DNA from: Lewinellaceae bacterium
GTDB lineage: Bacteria; Bacteroidota; Bacteroidia; Chitinophagales; Saprospiraceae
Assembly: GCA_020636215.1 (NCBI GenBank)
Contig: JACJYG010000029.1
Coordinates: 1 to 10,237, forward strand
Length of the DNA stretch: 10,237 nucleotides
Direction: 5' to 3'
In this document: positions 1 through 6,955 of the stretch, in pieces
How the letters are laid out: every line of letters starts with the position of its first letter
Position numbering within the stretch: the stretch's first letter is position 1
Made by a program: the position numbers and the translations under genes
Notes under the pieces: model-generated
Told to the model about the DNA's origin: nothing
Databases searched by the model: none
What the model saw: the letters and a program-made list of their open reading frames with translations, nothing else

Positions 1-1429
1 CCTCTTCCTTTTTCTGGTTCAGCCAGTTCAACGCCTGAATGTTGTGCTCATCGTCCAGTAGTTTTGCCACCTTTTGGGGATCAGTATTGGTATCCCCATA
101 ATATCGGGCCAGGGTCCGGCACTTCTGCACAAACCTCAGGAAAGAGATTGTAGCAGCCTTCGACCAGACCTTTTCCCGGCCCAGCCATTTTTCAAACGTA
201 TCAAAGAAGTTGAACAGGTAGGATTGGTAAGAATCATCCTTCAGGTACAGGTCGAAATACACCTGGGTGGCCAATACCCGGCTGATCATTTGAAAATAAG
301 GTGTCTTGAAGCTATGGCTTTGCAGAATACTTAAACACAACTCCAGGTTTTTCTTCCAGTAGGCGGTATGGGCTTCGGCCCAACTGGAGCAATCGGCCCG
401 TATCTTTTTATCGAGGTGTTTCGTGTAGGTTTTGATGAAATGGGCGGTGAATTCAAATGTACCTTTCGTGTTACTGGCGGCCACGATCGTGGTGTAAGTG
501 TTGCGGGTCAGTTTCCCCTGATGCAGGAGTACACCCATCTTTAACCCCAACTGATAGAGCGGCAGGCATTCCGTGATATCGAGTTGGCCGGATTTGATGA
601 ACGACATGGTGTCGTTGAGCAAGGATAACAGATGGAGCTTTTGTTCTTTTTCGTTCAGTTGGCCCATGCTATCCAACAGCGTTGAACGCAGTTCCCAATA
701 CTGGGCGATGCGGTTTTCTTCCGCATAGGCAAACCGCATTCTATAAAGATCGAGGGAGGGGTGCCGGATGCCTTCACTGACGGCCTTCCATTTTTTTAGC
801 TCGCTTTGTACCTCGTGGTTTTCTCCTTGCAGGAGCCGGTTGCGGGAGATCTTTTCGTTGATGACGGCGGCTTTTTCCAACAGGTAGAGCAAGTCGAGTT
901 GTTCCCCCATTTTCACGATCGGGGAACCGCCTGGCTGCATGCGTGGGTTCTGGTTGGGGTGGTGGTAGATTCGGCGGTACAGTCGAAACAGATCGAGGTG
1001 GCCCTCCCAATCTTTAACTTCTTTTTCTTCCAGTCGGCTAATTTCGTGCTCAGCGTCTCTGAAGAACCACTCGTCCAGATGCCGGCTTTGAAACTCATCT
1101 GCCAGCAGCCCTTTTTGCAGCCCGTCGTTACGGGAGAAGCGCTGGAAAATGAGGAATTTTTCCGCCGCCAGATATCCCTCCGACATCAGATTGTTCATTC
1201 TCCGATCGCTGAATTTGCCATCGGGCAGCACCTTGCGGAACAGCTTTTCCTTGGTCAGCTTCGCATCCTCAAAGTCCGGGTGATACCTTTTCAGCCGGCC
1301 CAAAAGCCGGATCAGGCCTTTATTGGTATTGCACCAGGGCGATTGCAGCCAGGTGTCGAAGGCCTTGAGCTCCGCCTCGTCGAAGGTTTGGAGCAGGCGT
1401 ACGAATTTTGAAGAAAAAATAGCGGACAT
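1..1429 (-). CDS. Large alpha-helical hypothetical protein, Bacteroidota-restricted type (3' end outside window)
   Basis: Reading the minus strand from the ATG at 1429-1427, I translated 476 codons without a stop to the window edge, so the C-terminus is missing. The protein begins MSAIFSSKFVRLLQTFDEAE and continues with DTWLQSPWCNTNKG near residue 30 and KLFRKVLPDGKFSDRRMNNL near residues 65-85. This matches a pattern I know from many Bacteroidota hypothetical proteins: an N-terminal helix, a 'SP.(F/W).N.N' motif, a 'YHPDF' motif, then a conserved 'FP..(K/Y).(D/S).R(M/L)..L(M/L)SE' helix. The rest is Leu/Lys/Glu/Trp-rich, evidently alpha-helical and perhaps TPR-like. There is no signal peptide or membrane segment, so it is probably cytoplasmic. 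Function is unknown and I assign none. The gene diverges from the lipoprotein gene at 1903, and the 473-bp spacer must hold both promoters. Long open frames on the opposite strand here (for example 806-1411) are shadows. Confidence 0.88.
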   Translation of the reverse strand, partial: MSAIFSSKFVRLLQTFDEAELKAFDTWLQSPWCNTNKGLIRLLGRLKRYHPDFEDAKLTKEKLFRKVLPDGKFSDRRMNNLMSEGYLAAEKFLIFQRFSRNDGLQKGLLADEFQSRHLDEWFFRDAEHEISRLEEKEVKDWEGHLDLFRLYRRIYHHPNQNPRMQPGGSPIVKMGEQLDLLYLLEKAAVINEKISRNRLLQGENHEVQSELKKWKAVSEGIRHPSLDLYRMRFAYAEENRIAQYWELRSTLLDSMGQLNEKEQKLHLLSLLNDTMSFIKSGQLDITECLPLYQLGLKMGVLLHQGKLTRNTYTTIVAASNTKGTFEFTAHFIKTYTKHLDKKIRADCSSWAEAHTAYWKKNLELCLSILQSHSFKTPYFQMISRVLATQVYFDLYLKDDSYQSYLFNFFDTFEKWLGREKVWSKAATISFLRFVQKCRTLARYYGDTNTDPQKVAKLLDDEHNIQALNWLNQKKEE

Positions 1430-1595
1430 TGTTATGGTGGATTGATGCTGGTAAAGTTATGATAACTAGATGATTAAATATAAAAATTGTTAAAAATTAT
1501 TATTCTTTTTGTGGTAATCCCCTGAAAATGTCTTTGGCAATCAGGAGATGTTTTTATCATATTGGAGCTATAAAGTAAACATACGTAACTGTTTA

Positions 1596-1726
1596 GGTAT
1601 TCCGGTTTTATCGTTTTCCTGCCTGCTCGCCGCAGGTAGGCAGGCCGGTATTGCGGCCAGGTGCTTTTGGATGCCGTCTCCGGCTCTCAACGGTGGGCCT
1701 CCAGGTAACCGCAATACCAAAATACC
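1596..1726. repeat. Palindromic dispersed repeat, copy 1 (GGTATTGCGG arms)
   Basis: GGTATTGCGG at 1647-1656 is the exact reverse complement of CCGCAATACC at 1709-1718, with 52 nt between. The right arm continues as CCGCAATACCAAAATACC (1709-1726), so AATACC recurs every 8 bp. A further half-site, GGTATTCCGG, lies at 1596-1605. The same left arm (10/10) and right arm (15/18) occur again at 6488-6534 with a different interior. The arms are therefore conserved and the loop is not, which is the behaviour expected of a dispersed hairpin (REP-like) element rather than coding DNA. Whether it is a known family or is moved by a transposase cannot be told from here. Confidence 0.6.
1618..1644. repeat. 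GC-rich hairpin inside repeat copy 1
   Basis: CCTGCCTGC (1618-1626) can pair with GCAGGTAGG (1632-1640) through nine base pairs, one of them G-T, around the loop TCGCC. Alternatively CCTGCC (1618-1623) pairs with GGCAGG (1639-1644). No T-tract follows on either strand, so it does not look like an intrinsic terminator. It sits between the GGTATTCCGG half-site and the GGTATTGCGG arm and may be an insertion into, or a part of, the repeat. Confidence 0.5.
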
Positions 1727-1794
1727 ATTATATCTAAATAGGTACCAACATACTCTAACTCTAAAAGAGCTCACCGGCTTATCTCCTCCATCCA

Positions 1795-1802
1795 TACATT
1801 TG
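1795..1802 (+). promoter_or_regulatory. Possible Bacteroidota -7 box upstream of the lipoprotein gene
   Basis: TACATTTG matches the TAnnTTTG -7 consensus used by the Bacteroidota housekeeping sigma factor. It would give a leader of about 95 nt before the ATG at 1903. No good TTTG/TTG -33 element lies at the usual distance upstream, so this is only a weak candidate. Confidence 0.25.
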
Positions 1803-1902
1803 ACGCTACAGGCTTAGTAAATACGTGGAATATAGGTAACCTTTTACCACCCATTTAAATATAAAACCGAATACTAGTTCTCATGACTAAACCCAAATTA
1901 AT

Positions 1903-2871
1903 ATGAAACGCATATCCATCTATTCAGCTACCGTCTTAACCTTTGTTTTCTTCACGGTATTTTTCTCCGGCTGCAAGGGCGACAAAAAAACTACAACTGC
2001 CCAGCCATCCACACCGGCAACAGAAGTGCCGGAAACGCCGAACCCACCACAACCGGCCACTGCGGATGCTACCGATACCGGCAATACCGCTGACTCCGAT
2101 ACTACCGGTACGGACGGCGCTTCCTCCGCACAAACGGGCGCCGCCGAGCAACCAGCCCCCAGGGAGAAAATAGAGGTCGCCCCCATCGACAATTCCGGCC
2201 CTCAATCCGTGACATCCACCACTGCCCCCGGCGAAAAGCTGAGAGATCGTGCCGTAGACGACGAGCGGCTGTCCATCGTGCTCGACCTGATTGCCCAGGA
2301 CCTGGAAGCCCAAAAACTGGAATACAAAAGCGAACTCGGACAGGACTGCTCCGGCATCTATCACAAAATCAAAGACCTGATACAGAAGAAGATCAAAACC
2401 TTTGGCGATAAGTCGAAGTACACCTACCCGACTTACACCGAGGATCGCAATACCCGCCAGATTGCCTATTGGTACCATCAGCACAACAACCTGCACATCG
2501 TGCAGAATGCCCTGGCCGACCGCAACCTCATCCGCCCCGGTAGCGTGATGTTCTTTGGCCGGACAGACGAAAAATACAGCAACCTCACCATCGATATGCT
2601 TACCAACCCCGGTGTGTTCCAGCACGACAGCGGCGCCGGAAAGGGCAAAATATATCACGTAGGAACGGTGACTAAAGTGGAAAAAGACGATCAAGGCAAC
2701 GTGGTGCGCTACACCCTGATGCACGGCCGCAATTCGAAATACACGGCCTCGCGCACCGGCGGCAACTACGACGGGCCGGGCGGATACAAGAAAACCTTCG
2801 CCAAATTTCCCTTTGGCAATTGGAACCAGCAGTGGGTGGCGGTGGCGCAGATTGAGACGGCGGTGGAGTGA
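1903..2871 (+). CDS. Lipoprotein with NlpC/P60-like cysteine hydrolase domain
   Basis: This 322-residue protein has a lipoprotein signal peptide: a basic start, a hydrophobic stretch (residues 8-21) and a lipobox-like FSGC with the lipidated cysteine at residue 24. Residues about 27-115 are a Thr/Pro/Ala/Asp-rich, probably unstructured tether. The remaining ~200 residues carry the NlpC/P60 signatures in order: DCSG with the presumed nucleophile Cys149, RPGSVMFFG at 211-219 (the family's 'kPGDlvFF' strand), YHVG with presumed catalytic His252, and MHGR with His274 as a possible third polar residue. Family members cleave cell-wall peptides or related amide bonds, so a role at the outer membrane or periplasm on peptidoglycan is inferred. 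The Cys-to-His spacing (103 residues) is longer than in compact members, with extra sequence at about 221-248. The ATG fits the signal peptide, and no Shine-Dalgarno is present. It is GC-richer than the next two genes and separated from them by 121 bp, so it may not belong to their unit. Confidence 0.82.
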   Translation: MKRISIYSATVLTFVFFTVFFSGCKGDKKTTTAQPSTPATEVPETPNPPQPATADATDTGNTADSDTTGTDGASSAQTGAAEQPAPREKIEVAPIDNSGPQSVTSTTAPGEKLRDRAVDDERLSIVLDLIAQDLEAQKLEYKSELGQDCSGIYHKIKDLIQKKIKTFGDKSKYTYPTYTEDRNTRQIAYWYHQHNNLHIVQNALADRNLIRPGSVMFFGRTDEKYSNLTIDMLTNPGVFQHDSGAGKGKIYHVGTVTKVEKDDQGNVVRYTLMHGRNSKYTASRTGGNYDGPGGYKKTFAKFPFGNWNQQWVAVAQIETAVE

Positions 2872-2892
2872 GGGCAGGTTGGGGATTTGGGT

Positions 2893-2934
2893 ATAACAGA
2901 TAACAATCAACCGAATAACGATTAACGAAAATAA
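2893..2934 (+). repeat. Degenerate 7-bp tandem repeat
   Basis: The spacer between the lipoprotein gene and the 831-residue protein gene holds consecutive heptamers ATAACAG, ATAACAA, TCAACCG, AATAACG, ATTAACG and a decayed AAAATAA. The consensus is about ATTAACG. Just after it lies AGGAGG (2936-2941), 51 nt before the next start codon and therefore too far to serve as its ribosome binding site. Confidence 0.55.
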
Positions 2935-2992
2935 AAGGAGGACGCCGAAAATCCTGTAAAGAGTAGGCGATAACTTTAATACTGTTCCGTAA

Positions 2993-5488
2993 ATGGATAG
3001 CTACAAAAAGAAGATAAGCCTCATTTCTCATCCTGGTAATGAGATAAAGGACCATAAGACCACCACCAGTGAAATAACCGTAGAAGAGAGTGGGCTTATT
3101 GAGGCCATTAGCATTAAAATAACCGTAGAGCATGGCTGGTTACATGACTTAATTATAATCTTGACTAGTCCTAATGGCAAGGAGGTAGAACTTCGCAGGC
3201 ATGTTGGTGTAGATAACCGAGAACATCCCCACCAGGTGATGGAGTATACGCTTGACAACAAGAGTACACTAAGTACATTCAAAGGAGAGGATTGTAAAGG
3301 AAAGTGGGTCTTAACCATCATGGATAAGTCTAATAGGGATGAAGGGACACTAACAGAGTGGATATTGAACTTTGACATCATTAAGCGTAATGGCGTGCAC
3401 TTAACGGATGGAGGGTATATCACCATCCCCAAAAATGATCGCTACCTCTTTGGAAATGGGGCTTTCTCTATTATGGCTTATATCTGCCCCAAAAAGGTAG
3501 TCAATGGAACGACGGTATTACAAGAAGGGACTATTGTTTCCTCAAAGTCAAAAGAAGGCAGTGATGGCAATGGAGGCTGGCAATTTTTCCTCGAGAAAGA
3601 AGGGGAAGACCTGATGTTGTGCTTCAAAACAGATGATGGCCATGGGTATCACCTGCTAAAAGCGCCATTAAATAATCTATACGATGATAAGAAACGTAGA
3701 CTCAAGGATTCGCGTTTAGTGGCGGCTGATATAGAGCGGTCAAAAAAACTGTATAAAGAATACACACACTTTGTAGCAGCGGTAAGGGATACTCATGGCG
3801 GAATGAACCTCTATGTAAATGGTTATTTGCTAGCCCGGGCAACACCGTTTTCTACAAGCGGAGAAACGATGGCATTGAGGAGCTTTCAACTGAAAGGCAT
3901 ATACAAGCAAAGTATTGATAACCCCACTCACTTTTTTACTTTAAAGAAAGACGAATACGATTGTACCGTAGGGATCTCTGACTGGGACTCCGATGATTTC
4001 CATCAGGTAGGCTCAGGCTTTCGGTTAATTTCATCGGCTTCATCTAGTTCTAATAACACAAACCTCCCTAACGCACAAGCAGGTGTTACCTCTATTAATT
4101 CCGAAATAGCGAATGTTAAACCGGCCAGTAATATGCTGAACGCAGATATGGTCAGCTTACATATTACCACTAGTGCTGGAAATAAAAAACTCCTGGCTCA
4201 GTTTGCTGCCAGCTCAGCTGCCAAGGAAAATGTTAATGGACAAGTGGGTGTTAGGATAGGAAGCATCGAACAATATACGCACCCATATGAAGGATACATC
4301 AGCCATGTCTCTCTTTGGAGTACTGGCCTGACCCAGAATGAAATCATCCAATACATGGATAGCCTGGATTCGGAAGAGCAAAACCCGTCTTGCGTTGGAT
4401 TTTGGAAGCTGGAACACGATCTCCAAGACAGTACAGGTTTTAAGAATCACGCCAGTATTCCTTCCGGCCTTTCTGATAAGGCCAAACATGTATATGAGCC
4501 GCAAGTATTACCCGTGTACATGGAAGAACAGGATGAAAGGAACTGGTGCTGGGCAGCTACCGCTTTGTCCATATTGGAGTACTACAATCCATTGAGTAAA
4601 TTCTTACAATTGGATATTGTAAAGACACAACATGGCTTCAATTTAAATCAGGGCGGGTTTTCAAACAAATATCTAATTGGAAATTCGCCCTATGCCAATC
4701 GATTTTATGATCGTCCTCGTCTATGGGAATCGCGGAAAGTCCATTTTCCTAATCCAACCGAATTTATTGATAAATTTAGTATGGAAAAACTGGATTTTAA
4801 TACCCTTGAAAAAGAAATTAATAATGGGAATCCCGTTTGTGTCGCTGTAAGGTGGTTAGAAGGTGGCGGCCACATTATGACCCTGACCGGTATACGAAAA
4901 AAGAACCCTGACACTCCGGTTGTAAATGCTAACGAAGATTTTGATTTGATTGTTAATGATCCCTGGAGTGGTATTATTTATATATCGACAAAAAATTTCA
5001 TAGAACAGAAATATCTCTCTTCAAAGGGTGGTTGGTACCAGACCATCACAACCCGTACCATCGACCATGTTATCAGCCCTGGTGAAAACTGGGTGTCGAT
5101 GGGTGCAGGAGAGGATAATCATTATAAACTGACTTTTGACAGCAGTAATAAGATGATACTTCGTAAGGCCTCAGTTGCCGATCTTAAGGCACATAATTAC
5201 GAAGTAAACTGGGATGCAAGTGAGCATTACAGTGAACAGAAAAAAACAGCATTTGGAGTAAATAAAATCGAGATCAGCAAGAAGGGGGAAATTACCCTTT
5301 TTAAATCTAACGATACTGAAGTTAAAATAAGTAAAACTGTACCGCCTGAAAATCGGCCAGCCTCACTTGGACTGCAGGTTACAAATGGAGGGGGCAGTGA
5401 AACCTGGGACGTGGGCGTAAAGGACAGGGATGGTAGGCTGGTGTACAGTATAAAAGAAGAATTGGGATGGGATGAACCGGCCGCCTAA
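2993..5488 (+). CDS. Leaderless multidomain papain-like cysteine peptidase (P domain, LamG-like, C39/C70-like)
   Basis: This 831-residue protein has at least four regions. Residues about 5-130 resemble a proprotein-convertase P (Homo B) domain: HGWLHDLIIILTSPNGKE, then FKGEDCKGKWVLTIMDKS and GTLTEWILNFD. Residues about 136-480 resemble a concanavalin A/LamG-like beta sandwich, with FVAAVRDTHGGMNLYVNGYL at 260-279 and YEGYISHVSLWSTGLTQNEI near 432-451, plus a long Ser/Asn-rich insertion around 345-410. Residues about 503-690 are a papain-like peptidase: Gln513 and Cys519 in QDERNWCWAA, His627 in GGGHIMTLTG, Asp656 in VNDPWSG, all in the order seen in C39-like and AvrRpt2-like (C70) enzymes. 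Residues 690-831 form an unassigned beta-rich tail. The start is well fixed because a TAA codon directly precedes the ATG in frame. There is no signal peptide, which is odd for P and LamG modules. Its DNA is AT-rich relative to the flanks. A proteolytic effector or toxin role is inference. Confidence 0.85.
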   Translation: MDSYKKKISLISHPGNEIKDHKTTTSEITVEESGLIEAISIKITVEHGWLHDLIIILTSPNGKEVELRRHVGVDNREHPHQVMEYTLDNKSTLSTFKGEDCKGKWVLTIMDKSNRDEGTLTEWILNFDIIKRNGVHLTDGGYITIPKNDRYLFGNGAFSIMAYICPKKVVNGTTVLQEGTIVSSKSKEGSDGNGGWQFFLEKEGEDLMLCFKTDDGHGYHLLKAPLNNLYDDKKRRLKDSRLVAADIERSKKLYKEYTHFVAAVRDTHGGMNLYVNGYLLARATPFSTSGETMALRSFQLKGIYKQSIDNPTHFFTLKKDEYDCTVGISDWDSDDFHQVGSGFRLISSASSSSNNTNLPNAQAGVTSINSEIANVKPASNMLNADMVSLHITTSAGNKKLLAQFAASSAAKENVNGQVGVRIGSIEQYTHPYEGYISHVSLWSTGLTQNEIIQYMDSLDSEEQNPSCVGFWKLEHDLQDSTGFKNHASIPSGLSDKAKHVYEPQVLPVYMEEQDERNWCWAATALSILEYYNPLSKFLQLDIVKTQHGFNLNQGGFSNKYLIGNSPYANRFYDRPRLWESRKVHFPNPTEFIDKFSMEKLDFNTLEKEINNGNPVCVAVRWLEGGGHIMTLTGIRKKNPDTPVVNANEDFDLIVNDPWSGIIYISTKNFIEQKYLSSKGGWYQTITTRTIDHVISPGENWVSMGAGEDNHYKLTFDSSNKMILRKASVADLKAHNYEVNWDASEHYSEQKKTAFGVNKIEISKKGEITLFKSNDTEVKISKTVPPENRPASLGLQVTNGGGSETWDVGVKDRDGRLVYSIKEELGWDEPAA

Positions 5489-5563
5489 AATTACATCCTC
5501 AATCAAAGCCACTAGCCCTAATTCCGAAAAACCATTTATTTTTCAACATTAAATTCGAGTAAA

Positions 5564-6454
5564 ATGCCGATCAATAAAAAAAATGCACCGTCTGAAATAT
5601 TTAATGCATTACAAAAAGAAGCTCAACACCATCATCATGAAGCGATTGAGCACGATGATGAGGGAAATCATCACCATCATATACCCCATCGTGTCTATGA
5701 TGTAGATGTTTTTGACATTGCCCATAAGGGAAGCTTATCCAGTGCACAGCAAACCGCCTGGAGGTTTATCATCCGGGATGGCCATGGTATACCCCATGTA
5801 GCTGAGGTAGGGATGAATGAAACATTGGATGAACATGAGTTGCATTATGTCAACACAGGAAGGCATGTGGATAATTTCATGGCCATAGCTGAATTAATTC
5901 ATAGCCAGGAAGAACATTTTGGACATGAGGAAGGAAAAAACTATGAAATTGATCTTCTCCAAGCTGGTTCTGTTCACGTGCTGGCAATTTGGGTTAGAGA
6001 AATTGAAGAAAACGAGAATCTAAAATCCGGGTATTTCATACCTCTTGCGCCCGTAAATTCACTTTTTGAAGCACATCGTAAATATGAATACGAAGAATTT
6101 GTTGCCATACTGCAAAAGGCAGCTCAAGGAGCTGTCAATCAAATTAATGCTGAAATACGTGCAGAAATAGGTATGGATACCGCAGCGAAAGAACAAGCGG
6201 CAGATGACCTTACTCGAATAGAGGGCATCGGAGCAAAAGCGGCTACCATACTTAATGAAGCTGGTTATACTACTTTCTCTTCAGTAGCTGCCGCTCAGCC
6301 GGCAGGCCTGGAGGCTATATTGAAGGCCGCCGGTTCCCGCTACAATTTCCTGGATGCTACCACCTGGCCCGAACAGGCCGCCCTGGCCGCCGAAGGCCGA
6401 TGGGAAGAACTCGATCAACTTCAGGATGAACTGAAGGGAGGGCGCAGGGAATGA
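5564..6454 (+). CDS. His-rich protein with unknown central domain and C-terminal helix-hairpin-helix tail
   Basis: This 296-residue protein starts 75 bp after the peptidase gene on the same strand with no terminator between, so co-transcription is likely. Residues 21-42 contain two His tetrads (H22-25 and H36-39) plus His30 and His42 among acidic residues, suggesting metal binding. Residues about 45-195 form a central domain I do not recognise, with more His (HGIPHVAEVGMNETLDEHEL, HSQEEHFGHEEG) and a VHVLAIWVRE strand. Residues about 215-292 are a helix-hairpin-helix module (LTRIEGIGAKAATILNEAGY, later TTWPEQAALAAEGRWEELDQ). This type of tail is found fused to several unrelated Bacteroidota proteins, including L21-type ribosomal proteins. 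There is no signal peptide. Base composition changes inside the gene: the first three quarters are AT-rich like the preceding gene, and DNA after about 6280 is GC-rich. A partner, chaperone or immunity role for the peptidase is possible from position only. Confidence 0.85.
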   Translation: MPINKKNAPSEIFNALQKEAQHHHHEAIEHDDEGNHHHHIPHRVYDVDVFDIAHKGSLSSAQQTAWRFIIRDGHGIPHVAEVGMNETLDEHELHYVNTGRHVDNFMAIAELIHSQEEHFGHEEGKNYEIDLLQAGSVHVLAIWVREIEENENLKSGYFIPLAPVNSLFEAHRKYEYEEFVAILQKAAQGAVNQINAEIRAEIGMDTAAKEQAADDLTRIEGIGAKAATILNEAGYTTFSSVAAAQPAGLEAILKAAGSRYNFLDATTWPEQAALAAEGRWEELDQLQDELKGGRRE

Positions 6455-6471
6455 TGTCGCCAAGGTGTGGC

Positions 6472-6534
6472 GGTATTCTGGTATTGTGGTATTGCGGGGG
6501 GCGGCATACGCCCTTGCCGTAATACCATAATGCC
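6472..6534. repeat. Palindromic dispersed repeat, copy 2
   Basis: GGTATT recurs at 6472, 6480 and 6488 with an exact 8-bp period. The last unit forms the arm GGTATTGCGG (6488-6497). The facing arm CCGTAATACC (6517-6526) pairs with it with one G-T, and AATGCC continues the 8-bp rhythm at 6529-6534. Inside is a second stem, GGGCG (6499-6503) with CGCCC (6509-6513), around the loop GCATA. The element starts only 17 bp after the stop codon of the HhH protein gene, so it could act in mRNA 3'-end processing or transcription termination, although no T-tract follows. Confidence 0.65.
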
Positions 6535-6955
6535 CACTATAGGCACCAATGGGGGATATACCATCTGCAGCCTGGAAAACAGCCAATGGTCCTTTTATCA
6601 TGAAGATCATGGCCTGGTTGAAAAGGCCATAACCCAGGCCGGCCCCATCAATATTACCTTCGAAAATGATGATGATGAAAATGTAGATAAAGGCCTTGTG
6701 GTCTGTCAAATGTTAATTTTCTGGTTCAATGTGAGCAAATTTTGTGGTTGCTTGAGGCGGAGGTTCCCGCGCATAGCAGCGCTACGCAAGGGGTTCTCCA
6801 ACGAAGAGCAGCCGCAAAAGGTGCCACAGTCAACCAGAATCTTTAGCTTTGACAAACCATTAGCTATTCCTCCGTTCTGGGGTAAGGAAAGCCTGAACCT
6901 TTTTCATCAGGGCCTGCACACTGGCGATTGCCTTCCAAGAGCGGGCCTCAAATAA
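6530..6955 (+). CDS. Doubtful small open frame, perhaps a gene fragment
   Basis: From the ATG at 6530, inside the repeat's right arm, an open frame of 141 residues runs to the TAA at 6953-6955. The first 60 residues (from MPTIGTNGGYTICSLENSQW to DDDENVDKGLVVCQ) use GC-ending codons like neighbouring real genes and are acidic and hydrophilic. After about 6710 the translation turns Cys/Arg/Phe-rich and stops looking like protein. My reading is a short remnant of a gene whose 3' part has been replaced. No family is recognised, and it may not be expressed. The opposite-strand frame 6281-6709 is also open, so openness alone is weak evidence. Confidence 0.25.
   Translation: MPTIGTNGGYTICSLENSQWSFYHEDHGLVEKAITQAGPINITFENDDDENVDKGLVVCQMLIFWFNVSKFCGCLRRRFPRIAALRKGFSNEEQPQKVPQSTRIFSFDKPLAIPPFWGKESLNLFHQGLHTGDCLPRAGLK

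Larger units (their letters stand above)
1430..1902. other. Divergent intergenic region, no convincing gene
   Basis: This spacer separates two divergent genes. The parts next to each start codon are AT-rich (1440-1560 and 1727-1902), as expected for Bacteroidota promoters. The middle (about 1596-1726) is a GC-rich palindromic repeat. A plus-strand open frame at 1548-1817 runs straight through the repeat, is rich in odd residues and lacks recognisable motifs, so I do not call it a gene. No Shine-Dalgarno sequence precedes either start. Confidence 0.7.

Noticed and set aside
806..1411. 201-codon plus-strand open frame
   Set aside because: It is antisense to the long helical protein gene read on the minus strand, whose motifs are recognisable.
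1548..1817. 89-codon plus-strand frame in the first spacer
   Set aside because: It runs through the palindromic repeat, has an implausible composition and shows no conserved motif.
1936..2910. 324-codon open frame on the minus strand opposite the lipoprotein gene
   Set aside because: The plus strand shows a lipoprotein signal and ordered NlpC/P60 motifs. The minus frame is a GC-driven shadow rich in Gly/Val/His without family features.
2936..2941. AGGAGG as ribosome binding site of the peptidase gene
   Set aside because: It lies 51 nt before the ATG, with stop codons between, and Bacteroidota seldom rely on Shine-Dalgarno sequences.
6281..6709. 142-codon minus-strand frame
   Set aside because: It overlaps the HhH coding region antisense and its hydrophobic, Gly/Ala-rich translation is a by-product of GC-rich codons on the plus strand.
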